Source: Cordylochernes scorpioides
Lineage: Eukaryota; Arthropoda; Arachnida; Pseudoscorpiones; Chernetidae
Assembly: GCA_030710605.1 (NCBI GenBank)
Contig: CP092863.1
Coordinates: 119,520,412 to 119,584,411, forward strand
Direction of reading: 5' to 3'
DNA: 64,000 nucleotides
Part shown: positions 21,919-32,760 of the stretch, piece by piece
Layout of the letters: every line of letters starts with the position of its first letter
Position numbering within the stretch: position 1 is the first letter of the stretch
Made by a program: the position numbers and the translations under genes
The notes under the pieces: generated by a model
The model's input: the letters and a program-made list of their open reading frames with translations, nothing else
Databases searched by the model: none
What the model was told of the DNA's origin: nothing

Positions 21919-23451
21919 CTAATATCCAATAAAAACTTCTAAATTTATATCAGCGAGGTATCTAGCTATGCTTAATCGAACAATAACTGTTGTATTTTCG
22001 AATATATCTTTTTGAGTTATGATATTCCATTTTTGAAGCAACTTAGCTCTCTTCATATCTTCAGTATAGCGTTCTTTAATTAGCTCAGCATAATTTTCAG
22101 AATTTTCGATATACCACGACATTTCTGCCTCCATTAGTTCTCCAATATCATTACCATTGTTGGACAAAAAACCAGCTCTTTGATTGAAGTCTTGTTTCAA
22201 CAAATAGGATCTTAGAGTGAGAGAACTGTTGCCTAACCTATGCTGTTGCAATCTTTCAACCTCTATTTGACACCTATTCCACAAATTTGATAAATTCTCC
22301 AAAATATTGGGTCTATCTGAAAGAGGATTTCGCAGGATCAAATATTTTATCATCATATTAACTGCAGGCTCATAAAAATGAGGATTAGTGGAAAATCTTA
22401 CTAACTCTAGAAAATTATATATGTCTATTTCCCGTGATACTTCCAACAAACATTTTAGAATAGACAAACCTACATGTGTATCCATGTAAGGGCCTGAAGG
22501 AAAAATACGAAATTTATTTTGGTGATATTGACAACTGACATCAATTTCAGCACCAATTTCAATCAAAAATTTAACAAAGTTCAGTTTATTATGGTAAACA
22601 GCAGATGCCAGTGGTGTCTTGCCATATACATCCCGCTCGTTGACATTGGCACCTTCAATCACCAAAACTCGCAAAATGTCAATGGAGGATGAGAAATAAA
22701 TTGCGTCCATTAAAGCAGTTCGACCATGTTTGCTTCTGGTATTTACATCTACTCCTGACTTTAGAAAATAGCTTAAAATATGCAAATTATCACTCCTAGC
22801 AGAATAATGAAAAACAGAGTATCCATCAATATTCTTATGATTAATGTCAGCACCCTTCATGAACAAATGGTAAAAAAGATTCGAATTTCCTCTAATGGCT
22901 GCCTCCATCAAAACAGATGTTCCATCATTGTTTTGAGCGTGGATATCTGATCCCTTTTCTATAAACAGTTTATGTAGTTCGCTATCATCACTATTTTGAA
23001 GTAATTTTTGTAAAGGTGTATTCCCTTGTGGGCATCGAAATTGAAAGTCTGCCCCAGCGTCAATCATCAAATAAATTATTTCTTTCCACTTTTTGATATC
23101 GCTTTCCTCACCTTTATATTTCCAAATATTTGGATTAAGTTTACAAATTGCATGGTAAAATGCATTAAATTTTGAAACAACTTTCATATTAACATCTGCA
23201 CCTGCTTGTATTAAATATTTTGAAGCTTCTGCTTGTTCATGGAGAATTGAATATATTAAAGGAGTTTTATTTTGGTTCTGAGCATTGATATCGGCCCCGG
23301 CTTCAACCAGATAACGTGATAGTTTTACATTGTTCTCTCTGACAGCTATATGTAATGGTGTTAATTTTTCCCTATCTTGTTGATATACATCTCTTAACAA
23401 TTCTTTAACTCTTTCAAAACTTATATTTTGAACTGCTGAATGTGAGTCCAT
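21919..23451 (-). CDS. Ankyrin-repeat protein, copy A
   Basis: A single open frame of 510 codons without visible introns. Ankyrin repeats, with the TPLH(I/V)A...G(A/V)D(I/V)N signature, run from about residue 28 to 320. Clear units start near DREKLTPLH, NQNKTPL, CPQGNTPL, NNDGTSVL, NIDGYSVF, SKHGRTAL and DVYGKTPL, giving roughly nine, of which the fourth and last are irregular. The last ~160 residues form a charged, helix-rich tail I cannot assign; its closing pattern (VIVRLSIARYL..) only vaguely recalls F-box/PRANC-type tails. Compared with copy B the first repeat has lost three codons in frame. No signal peptide or membrane segment is evident. Binding partner unknown. It is the only intact copy of three. 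Confidence 0.8.
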   Translation of the reverse strand: MDSHSAVQNISFERVKELLRDVYQQDREKLTPLHIAVRENNVKLSRYLVEAGADINAQNQNKTPLIYSILHEQAEASKYLIQAGADVNMKVVSKFNAFYHAICKLNPNIWKYKGEESDIKKWKEIIYLMIDAGADFQFRCPQGNTPLQKLLQNSDDSELHKLFIEKGSDIHAQNNDGTSVLMEAAIRGNSNLFYHLFMKGADINHKNIDGYSVFHYSARSDNLHILSYFLKSGVDVNTRSKHGRTALMDAIYFSSSIDILRVLVIEGANVNERDVYGKTPLASAVYHNKLNFVKFLIEIGAEIDVSCQYHQNKFRIFPSGPYMDTHVGLSILKCLLEVSREIDIYNFLELVRFSTNPHFYEPAVNMMIKYLILRNPLSDRPNILENLSNLWNRCQIEVERLQQHRLGNSSLTLRSYLLKQDFNQRAGFLSNNGNDIGELMEAEMSWYIENSENYAELIKERYTEDMKRAKLLQKWNIITQKDIFENTTVIVRLSIARYLADINLEVFIGY

Positions 23452-23459
23452 TTTTCAAT

Positions 23460-23745
23460 GTTTTCAAATTATAAAGTATTAATGTTGAAAATATTATTTA
23501 CCTTTATTATATATCAATGAAGAATTAATATTCACTTTTCACGATTCCAAATGAATTCAGAGTAGTAATAATATATAGGTAATGCAGACTGATAAATTCA
23601 GAAATCTATGCTGAACAGTTTCTAAACAATAATATTATGATGATTAGCAATAAATTGATTTTGAAACAGAATATTTTCAAAAAATAATATTTCAAATATA
23701 ATAAATACAACATTAAATTTTTAACTTTATAATTTCAATATATAT
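23460..23745. other. Upstream flank of ankyrin gene A
   Basis: Homologous to 45415-45690 upstream of copy B. The homology then resumes at 31040, showing that 23748-31038 was inserted here. Confidence 0.65.
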
Positions 23746-23747
23746 AT

Positions 23748-24437
23748 ACTAGCGGACGTACCCGGTTTCGCCCGGGTTTTACCCGAGTAAAGGTTTGTCT
23801 AACGAATCTCTCGATAAAGTGAACATTTTTTCCCGGTCCCTTGAAAAATACTCGATAAGTTGAAAAAAATCAATATTAATTGGTTCCCTCGGTAATTGGA
23901 AGTTAAAGGAATAGTATCTCGCCTTGGAATTGTATCATTATTCTTGTATGGACGTACCCGGCTTCGCCCGGGTTTTACCCGAGTAAAGGTTTGTCTAACG
24001 AATCTCTCAATAAAGTGAACATTTTTTCCCGGTCCTTTGAAAAATACTCGATAAGTTGAATAAAATCAATATTAATTGGTTCCCTCGGTAATTGGAAGTT
24101 AAAGGAATAGTATCTTGCCTTGGAATTGTATCATTATTCTTGTCTCAAATAAATTTCTGTGTCATCCTGAATTTTGTCTTTCCTAATTTTCTACATTACA
24201 AAATCCTCGTATCATCATGATAATATTTAGAGCAGATTGTTGAATTATAACAGATAAATTAGAATATTTATCTTGATTATTTTAAAGCGAAAAGTTATTT
24301 CAAAAATTTTATTTGCTAGAAACCTTCCCAGTACTATACTAAATAACTTCCCAAAGTTTCATGGCGTTCCAATGAGTGGTTTGGTCAGGCATAAAAGACA
24401 AACAGACACACATACATTCATTTTTATATATATAGAT
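23748..24437 (+). repeat. Two S1 SINE-like copies in tandem
   Basis: A 3'-truncated copy (23748-23945) is followed by a full copy (23947-24437). Both have the foldable head ACCCGG..CCGGGT, the 'gggaccgggaaaaaatgttc' complement and the 'ggttccctcggtaattgg' block. The full copy ends in 'catacattcatttttatata' and a TA tail, where LTR-B material is inserted. Confidence 0.8.
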
Positions 24438-24438
24438 A

Positions 24439-24580
24439 TGGTAATTTAAACCAACAACCCCATATTGTATATAACTTATAACAAGATTTTAATGTTGTAT
24501 AGTAGAAACACATCTGTAAATGGTTATATGCATGATTGACATGTGTCATTACATCATCATATGTAATGTAATTTGTTCAA
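24439..24580 (+). repeat. Fragment of LTR-B (5' ~142 bp)
   Basis: Nearly identical to the first 142 bp of the LTR at 24599, ending at 'atttgttcaa' and separated from the LTR by a TA-rich run. It may be a duplicated end or a separate truncated insertion. Confidence 0.7.
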
Positions 24581-24598
24581 TTTCAATATATATATATA

Positions 24599-25385
24599 TG
24601 GTAATTTGAACCAACAACCCCATATTGTATATAACTTATAACAAGATTTTAATGTTGTATAGTAGAAACACATCTGTAAATGGTTATATGCATGATTGAC
24701 ATGTGTCATTACATCATCATATGTAATGTAATTTGTTCAAACTGAGGATAATAAATAAAACTCTGTAATAGATTAAGAGTTATGCTAGAGAGATAGAAGT
24801 CAAACACGTGTAAATTCGAGATAGATGGAAGCCACAAAGCAACATCTAAAGATAGATTGGAAGCTGTCAGGACGGCGCCAGTAGAATGTCACCAGACGAC
24901 CCACACTCTTCACATCTGGTGACATGCAAACCCCCTTTCTCAGAAACGGTATATAAAGCCCCCGTCCTAGCTAAAAATACAGTCAGTTCACCATCTGCGC
25001 GAACCCGCGTCGGTTGTACCCCACGGTCCATCTCTTCCATCACGTACACCAGTAAGAAATCTTCCATCTCCCCATCTTTCGCTCCTAGCTCAACTTTTAT
25101 CTGTTCACGGAACTTTCTTAGTGCAACTGTGTCTTCGTTTTTTGTGTGGACATTCCCAAGCTTTCCACTCTGCCTCGACCACGACTGCCTGTGCTTTGTG
25201 AGAACTTTTAAAGATCTTCAAGGGTGTGCAGAGAGGTACTGGAAAACTCCACATCCTGACTGTTCCTTTCGGTCAACACAGTATAGGGAGAGTTGACAGG
25301 GACTCACACCACAGTTTAAGTCGACTGGATACCTCATTACAGTTAGTCGACAGGATTCTTCAAGAGGCTACCAGACCTCACCACA
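24599..25385 (+). repeat. 5' LTR of element B
   Basis: Contains TATATAAAG (24950-24958) and an initiator-like TCAGTT (24983-24988), so U3 is about 380 bp and R-U5 about 400 bp. An antisense frame (24867-25067) crosses it. That frame is not kept in the older LTR fragments at 32200 and 46750 and is probably incidental. Confidence 0.8.
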
Positions 25386-25468
25386 TAGTTAGTCGACAGT
25401 ATAACCAAAACGAAGGATACCAAACGAAGAAGGCCAGATAGTCCAGATAGAAGCGAGAAAAAGCAAAG

Positions 25469-25651
25469 ATGGAGGAACAAACCGACCATTCCAACGAAAC
25501 GACCAAGCAATCACTCCCCCAAAAAGAGATATTTACGGAAGAAACGCCGCCCCAAGGAACCTCCGCAGACCCGCTAACAGATCGCCAACGCAGAGAGCTG
25601 TCTGACCACTCCAACGACACAGTCGAAATTCCCGCAATCCATGGAAATTGA
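25469..25651 (+). CDS. Short ORF at the start of LTR-B interior
   Basis: A 60-codon frame (MEEQTDHSNETTKQS...) starts 84 nt after the 5' LTR. It is acidic and Thr/Ser/Gln-rich, with no known motif. Its position matches that of the 76-codon frame in LTR-A, but the sequences are not alike. It may be a gag remnant or a leader frame. Confidence 0.3.
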   Translation: MEEQTDHSNETTKQSLPQKEIFTEETPPQGTSADPLTDRQRRELSDHSNDTVEIPAIHGN

Positions 25652-25859
25652 GGAGCAGAATGACGCAAACACAGTGGAAAATTCTCCACCTTCGACCTGA
25701 CATCATCGAGACAATGCTCAAGGCAACAAGCCACAAACAACTTTCCAGAAGTTACAAGCTTCTTCAAGCTTTACATGGAGCGACTTTCACGACAGCAGGA
25801 CGACCACCAAAGACCAAGTCTCCTGACTGAACAATCATCACACAATTGTAAGTTTAAAA

Positions 25860-28671
25860 AAAAAAACCTACCTTAACTTTATCCTCACATTCACAACTTG
25901 ATTCAACATAAATTTTGCATTTATATTTTCACTTTAAGCATTTATAATCAAATTTTACCCTTTTTATATCATTTTTTATTGAATTTTTAAAACTTTCACA
26001 CTCTCACATTTATCAAATTTACTTTAATTTTTAATCATATTATAAATTTCAAGTTATTGCTCTCAATTTTACTTTTAAAAACAATTTCGCCTATCACGCA
26101 TTTTTACCAATTTACTAATTTTACATGTCTCTCCAAAATTTACCAAAAATGGTACTATCCAAATCTACAACTTAAAAAAAATATATTATTTTTATATTTT
26201 AAAAAAATCTCATATCATAATTCTAAACTTATTTTGTTTTCTTAATATCAAAACACCCATTTCTTTATCAAATACTCAAAAATTATAAAAATCATTGTCA
26301 TATTCACCATTTACACTATATGCCCCAATTCAAATTATTCTTGTCACTATCACGACATTGCCCTTTTAAAAGGATCATTTTAGCTACCATAATCAACGAT
26401 TTAAAAATTATATTCAAATTTTAAATACAAATCAACATAGGTGAAACGCATTTTTTAATTTCAGAAAAATTTTGTGATTTCTCTCTTGAGAGACAATATC
26501 TCAAAAACATAACATCTATCCTCCCCAAAACAAGTTTAAAAATAAGATATAGATATCGTCCAATTCCCCGCAAGTAGCTAAATTAGGTCACAGCCTTCCA
26601 AAACTATTAAAATCGTTAAATTCCAACATAGCTACACTCCCTCGTCCATTCCTTTTACATGCATAATTAATCAACCATACACCTCTCTCAACAAACGTTA
26701 CAACACTCACACATCACTTCATCCAATTGGCAACAATTATTTGTTTCTCGACTTCACAAACAAATCAAAATTCGAGCCCCACGAGCTCCATAACGTCGCC
26801 CCACTAAACACTAAAAAAATGTTCGCATTAAACGTGCCATAACCACTAACAGTCAAAAATTTTCGATGTGTTTCATACACCCACCACCCATGACTTTAGT
26901 AAATTTGTTATTCATGGTGAAACAATTTAGATTCTGTACCAAACAACGACTTCACGAGACATCTTTTTATTCACGTTTTTCACTTCGTGTCACAGTGCCA
27001 CACCACAAAACCTTTTCACTTTTCAGGCCAAAGACGCCTTCATGCCTGTGACACACTCACCCCAAAGCGTTTCCACGTCGAAAGTCGAACTCTTACCACA
27101 CATCTAAACCTGGCATCACCTAATAACATTTTTTCTAAGTCTAAACTAACTTCGGAAACACAACCACTTACAAACACCGAGAAAACTATATTTTCAAATA
27201 GGCAAGAAATATGCCAAACTCAACAAAAGTAGAGAGAAAAAATCGATTTCAAGTAAATGACAAAAATAACAAACATCCCACACGAGTGACCATCTCAGAA
27301 ATAGAACTCCGACAATTTCAGTGAAAAACAGGAGGAGTGACCCCCCAGTAAAAGGATCCCCGAATCTATTTCAGTTACATGTCCCCGCTTAAGGCAGATG
27401 TTCTTGACCACTATCTTCACGATCGCCATTTTTATTAAACACATGTTTCACACTAACCATTCAGGTTTTCTTATAAATCTCACCAACACCTTAATCACAA
27501 CACAACATACATTAAACATTTTACATGTTAATTGATATCACTGATTAAAACAACTTGGTCAAGTCTGATCTAGACCTTAAACGCAAAAGAGAATTCATTC
27601 TCTACATATCATCATTTTGGACAAATTTAAATGTCATTTCACGTATTCTCAGTTTCTGAGAGTCATAGAAACACCGATGTTTACCAAAGGGATATGATCA
27701 AGTTACAAACCACAGTTTCAACTTCTCTTCAAAAGAGACAATTTTGGTTCAATTTTCCATTACCCAACATTTATTTAATCATTATAATAATCTTTAATTA
27801 AATTTTATTTTTCGTATAAAATATTTGAATATTATTTTTACTTTACAATTATATAATCATTTTTTAGTCCAACATTATTTCCAAAAAAAAAAACTTTAAT
27901 CAAATTTATTTTTATTTTTCCTGATATTATTTTAGTATTGCAAAGCATTTAATTGTTTCAAAAATCGTTCTATTTTGTTAATTATTATATCTTTTATATA
28001 TTACATGTTTGATTTTGCCCACTTACACTTTTTTACCCGCAATTATATTTATATCTTTTTATTCACTATATTTTATATTTGTTTAAATAGCTTTTTATAT
28101 GACATTGTTTATCATCAACTATCGGGTATATACAACAATCGTTTTCAACAATCATATTCTTTAACCAATTCCCTATACTTTATTTTTGACTATCTTTTTC
28201 AGCCATTGCTTCAAACCATTGTAGAAAAACGACAGCACCGCTTGACAATTATTATTATTTTTTATTTCGTATTTCAACAAACTCTTTGAACACAGTTCCA
28301 CAGATTTAAAATCACAACTTCTGGCCTGAACACGTTTCAAGAGTTCATTTCAATCATCCGCAGGGCACATAACCAACGCATACACAAAGCGTTCACTTTT
28401 TTCAACTTTCAATTTTTTTTTCAGCTCTAGCGGACCACAATCAATCTTTGATTTCATGTCAAGTCAAATCACCTACTGTCGCTACAATTCTACTTATCGC
28501 ATGGCTCTACCACCCCTTTCAATCATATTAATTCTTTTCTTCAACAACTTTTCAACCCAATAACCCTAAAATTGTAACAAAACACTGTAACCCTTATATA
28601 GGATCGCAAGTAACACATTGCCTAGGAAGACGCTCAAGTCTATTTCCTCGCTTTGCACCTGGATCTAAGTA
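25860..28671 (+). other. Non-coding internal domain of LTR-B
   Basis: Pyrimidine- and A/T-rich DNA without long frames. Bases about 26330-27300 match LTR-A's 5384-6415 (inverted). Near 28380-28460, 'ttttttcaactttcaatttt' and 'ccacaatcaatc' resemble, in reverse, the subunit repeated in LTR-A's 2500-4700. Confidence 0.6.
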
Positions 28672-29952
28672 CAGTAATCCCTCGTTAAGACGAACTCAAC
28701 GGGAGAACGAAATACCCTTTTCGTCTTAAAAAAATATATACCGAATTCGTATTAGACGAATTGAATTTGTGGTATCCGGGGGTTGTACTTATGTACTACT
28801 GATGAGTAAGAAAACTACATTTCTGAGGAATAACGAATAAATTTATTTGAAAACAATATTAATGAAAATATTTTATAATTTTAAGGAACAACAATTATGT
28901 ATATGTATGTACATAAAGTATTTTATTTTAAAAGACAATATGGATAATATAATCACAATGTAAGGCAATAACATGAGAATATAAGTTTATTTTAAAACAC
29001 AAATAAAAAAGAACAACAAAATAAACAACTTACATAATATACTTGGTACATACAATGTTTATGTGTATGCAGCATATGCAGTATGCATAGAGTATCCTAT
29101 ATCTGGGTTTTCTCTGCAGGCTTCAGAAAGTCTGTTATAGTTTTTTGGTGGTATTTGATTGGGCACTGTTTCAGACATTCCCTTCTCATTTTATCCAGGT
29201 CATCCTCAAAATGAACATCAATATCCGCAGAGGTTTTGGACAGCTTCTGGAGGGTTTCGAGCGCCGCGATTACTTCCCCTCTAGTAGGCATCATTATCTC
29301 TTCTTTCACCTCATCGTCTTCTGTTTCTTCTTCTTCTTTCTTCTTTTCTTCTAATTCGGGTGAACCGTAAATTTCCAACCCTTCATCCAGGGCAACATAC
29401 TCCAGGAAAGTCAAAGTCTCAGCTGGGTTTGTAGCTGAAAGGAGTTTGGTCCATTCTTCAGGCTCATCAAGCATTGTTTCTTCTCAGCGCTCCTTGGCTG
29501 CTGGCTGGCAGGGGTCACCATGGCCCCTACATTTATCAGTCGAGAAAAACAGCAATACTGGCACAATAGAGTCGAAATTTTCCACTGATTGAGTACATGG
29601 AACGACCCCAAGGGGATGGTTTCATAGAAAATGAGTCATCATAACAAACAAAGGACGAATGTTTACACAAAAGACAAAGAGAGCCAATACTTGATATCAA
29701 CGGCGTTTTTGTTGTTTTAATAGTTTATTGTTTTACTTATAACTCGCCTTTAAAAACATATTAGAATTCGTTTTAACCGATTGATTAGTTCTGCTGGGGG
29801 CTAAATTTAATTCGTATTTCGTCATAACCGAATATTTTGTCTTAACCGGCAAAACCTCTTTGGAAAGCATTGAAATTTAACGGGGGAAAAGAAACGGTTC
29901 GCGCAAACCGAGAGTTCGTATAATCCGAGTTCGTGATAACGAGGGATTACTG
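28672..29952 (-). mobile_element. Tigger/pogo-like DNA transposon, internally deleted
   Basis: The ends CAGTAATCCCTCGTTA and its complement (with a few mismatches further in) form about 25-bp terminal inverted repeats flanked by TA on both sides. This is the signature of pogo-type Tc1/mariner elements. At 1.28 kb it is shorter than an autonomous Tigger. Only a transposase tail is left, so it must rely on a partner element. It is inserted inside LTR-B. Confidence 0.85.
29097..29474 (-). pseudogene. Tigger/pogo transposase, C-terminal remnant
   Basis: A 125-codon frame carries 'PTRGEVIAALETLQKLS', 'DDLDKMRRECL' and 'QKTITDFLKP', typical of the acidic C-terminus of Tigger/jerky-type proteins. 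A run of Glu precedes it. The helix-turn-helix DNA-binding and DDE catalytic regions are missing. Confidence 0.7.
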
Positions 29953-30262
29953 TATTCGGTTTACATGTGCACTCCTTACAATTTCATATTCTTCAACTAC
30001 TAACCCTTTCCAGCGCCCGCCAATATTCTCTTAGAATGTGAATTTTTATGTCATTATTTTATTTCAATCATCATTTTTAAAAAATCAAACAAAGATGTCA
30101 TTTTTATTTCACTTTTATATATCCAAACAAATCATCTTGTTATAGCCCTTTTTAACCCTCACAGTTTAAATTAATTAAAAGAAATTTTAATTACTTACCT
30201 GTGTTAGAGAGGCTTTATCCGATTAAACCCGGATAAACCCTTTCACTCCCGGGGCCCATCTA

Positions 30263-31038
30263 TGTTAATTTAAGCCAACAACCGCATATTGTATATAACT
30301 TATAACAAGATTTTAATGTTGTATAGTAGAAACACATCTGTAAATGGTTATATGCATGATTGACATGTGTCATTACATCATCATATGTAATGTAATTTGT
30401 ACAAACTGAGGATAATAAATAAAACTCTGTAATAGATTAAGAGTTATGCTAGAGAGATAGAAGTCAAACACGTGTAAATTCGAGATAGATGGAAGCCACA
30501 AAGCAACATCAAAAGATAGATTGGAAGTTGTTAGGATGGCGCCAGTAGAATGTTACCAGACGACCCACACTCTTCACATCTGGTGACATGCAAAACCCCC
30601 TTTCTCAGAAACGGTATATAAAGCCCCCGTCCTAGCTAAAAATACAGTCAGTTCACCATCTGCGCGAACCCGCGTCGGTTGTACCCCACGGTCCATCTCA
30701 TCCATCATGTTGACCAGTAAGAAATCTTCTATCTCCCCATCTTTCTCTCCTAGCTCAACTTTTATCTGTTCACGGAACTTTCTTAGTGCAACTGTGTCTT
30801 CGTTTTTTTGTGTGGACATTCCCAAGCTTTCCAATCTGCCTCGACCACGACTGCCTGTGCTTTGTAAGATCTTCCAGGGTGCAGAGAGGTACTGGAAAAC
30901 TCCACATCCTGACTGTTCCTCTCGGTCAACATAGTATAGCGAGAGTTGACAGGGACTCACACCACAGTTTAAGTCGACTGGATACCTCATTACAGTTAGT
31001 CGACAGGATTCTACAAGAGGCTACCAGACCTCACCACA
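30263..31038 (+). repeat. 3' LTR of element B
   Basis: Partner of 24599-25385, with the same TATA box (30615-30623) and ends, and small indels between them. It is preceded by 'cactcccggggcccatcta', which resembles the internal 3' end of LTR-A. Confidence 0.8.
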
Positions 31039-31039
31039 T

Positions 31040-31950
31040 TTATATATATATATATAGTTCTATTAAAAAAATTTCTCATTAAAAATAAAAACATTCAAAA
31101 CTTTGAATGAACAGAATGATGTCAAGGTTTTTTACAAGTAGATATTTAACTGAGTTCATATATATAAATGAAAAGTAGTTGTACCTTATAGCATATATAT
31201 ATCGGGATTCAGAAAAAAAAATTCTGAGAGATATTTGATGCACAGGGATATTTATCACTGTGCATCAAATATCTCTCAGAGTTTTTTTCTGAATCCCGAT
31301 ATATATATGCTATTAGGCACAACTACTTTGAGTTTTGTAGACCTGTGTTATTAATATATATTTTGATACATCTTCACCTGGTTTCTCTCTGACTGAATAT
31401 TTGTCCTACAAATAATGGCTTAATGAATAATATTTATTTTGACTGCAACATATCACTCTAAAATGAAATGATGATAAATAAAATTTGAAAATGACACAAA
31501 AATATTAGTGTTAGCAAACATATAGATTTATGTACTTATATATACTTATGACTACTAATTATATTCTGTGTGAAAATGATATAATTACATTCAATAACAT
31601 CTCCTGATGTGCAAAATTCGCTTTGAAAACATTCTTTTGAACAGAAACCATTCAAATTGTTGCCATCAAGATATTAAATATATACTAATTATTTTTAAAA
31701 TATAAATACAATTATAATATTAAATAATGGGTTCTATTATCTAAACAATTTTTGTATAGCTTCTATGCAAATATTGATAAATATATTAAAAAATCAAATT
31801 ATAAAATCGCTTTTCCAAGTATTCAATAATATATACTTAAAATATATATAACTTTATTTTTATAATTTTTTGAAATTTTATTGACATCTATCTTTAAAGC
31901 TTCTAATATTTTTGTTAATGTGATTATTCTCACTTATAAAATAATATATA
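31040..31950. repeat. Displaced upstream flank of ankyrin gene A
   Basis: Collinear with about 45700-46475 upstream of copy B. Examples are 'gaatgatgtcaag', 'ttgacacatcttcacctggt'-like and 'cattcaaattgttgccatca'. It was separated from gene A by the 7.3-kb insertion 23748-31038. Confidence 0.75.
31175..31325. repeat. Long near-perfect hairpin
   Basis: Arms of about 68 bp (left with 'gatatttgatgcacag', right with its complement) surround a ~12-nt loop 'ggatatttatca'. It is absent from the paralogous place near 45840. A diverged single arm lies at 19185-19265. A transcript would form a long double-stranded RNA. Confidence 0.8.
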
Positions 31951-31952
31951 AG

Positions 31953-32638
31953 GTGAGGTATCTAGTTGACTTAATCTATTGTGTGAGATCCTGTCGACTC
32001 TCGCTATACTGTGATATCCTGAGGGTCTCTCGCTGTGGTGTGGTAACCGAGAAGGGCAAACCTGTAGTAACCGATAGGGATATTCAGGGCGTGGAGAGTT
32101 TTTCAGTACCTCTCTGCACCTTGAAAGACCTTTAACAGTTCTCACAGAGTGCAGGCAGTCATGGTCTAGGCAGAGTGGAATGCTTGGGAATGTCAACACA
32201 AAAAAATGAAGAGACACATTTGTACTAGGAAAGTTCCGTGAACAGATAAAAGTCGCGCAAAAGATGGAGATAGAAGAGTTCTCACTGGTCTACATGGTCC
32301 ATGAGGTGGACCTAGGACACAAATGACGAGGGCTCCCGCTGATAATAAGGTGACTCTATATTCCTGGACCTGTTGGAGGTTTATAAATCTTTGCTGAGAG
32401 GAAGTATTGAATTTCAGAGGATTCAAAAAGGGCGTGGATCGGAAGCGATATTGTACACTCTGGTTCGCCCTGACATCTTATAGGCCTCGATCTTAGACAT
32501 CTATCTCAATATCCTGCTTTAGCTCAACTCTTAATTTATTAAAGAGTTTTGTTTATTTATCATCAGTTTGTACAAAGTACATCACATATGATGATGCAAT
32601 GTCAAATTTCAAGCATGCATATTAATATTTATAGATGT
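31953..32638 (-). repeat. LTR-B-family solo LTR remnant
   Basis: Reverse-complement similarity to LTR-B from near its 3' end ('ggtatctagttgac') to near its start. It is diverged and lacks both exact ends. The corresponding fragment 46476-47085 sits in the same place beside copy B, so the insertion predates that duplication. Confidence 0.65.
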
Positions 32639-32760
32639 GTTTCTATTATACATATCTATTACACATCTATAAATATTTATTTGAATTATTAACATGTGAC
32701 ATTACATCATCATATGTGATGTACTTTGTACAAACTGAGGATAAAAAAATAAAACTAGGA
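32560..32760. repeat. Head-to-head inverted repeat at the LINE/LTR junction
   Basis: The segment before 32638 and the segment 32655-32730 are reverse complements over about 80-90 bp ('tttgtacaaagtacatcaca' and its partner). It joins the start of the LTR-B-type remnant, in minus orientation, to a plus-oriented copy of the same leader that precedes the LINE ORF1. Confidence 0.65.

Larger units (their letters stand above)
24599..31038 (+). mobile_element. LTR retrotransposon B, non-autonomous
   Basis: Direct repeats 24599-25385 and 30263-31038 begin TG and end CA, about 780 bp each. Plus-strand TATATAAAG followed by TCAGTT indicates rightward transcription. The interior has one short frame and then AT-rich non-coding DNA homologous to that of LTR-A, and is split by a Tigger-like element (28672-29952). 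The element separates gene A's upstream flank from its continuation at 31040. It sits in a TA-rich tail. No pol coding was found. Confidence 0.85.

Noticed and set aside
24867..25067. Antisense reading frame in LTR-B (MEDFLLVYVMEEMDRGVQ...), also seen at 30574-30990
   Set aside because: Similarity of the two copies follows from LTR identity. The older LTR remnants at 32200 and 46750 have it interrupted, and the sense strand has the promoter elements.
27975..28289. 104-codon hydrophobic frame in LTR-B interior
   Set aside because: AT-rich composition yields Phe/Ile/Tyr-rich frames by chance; no counterpart in LTR-A.
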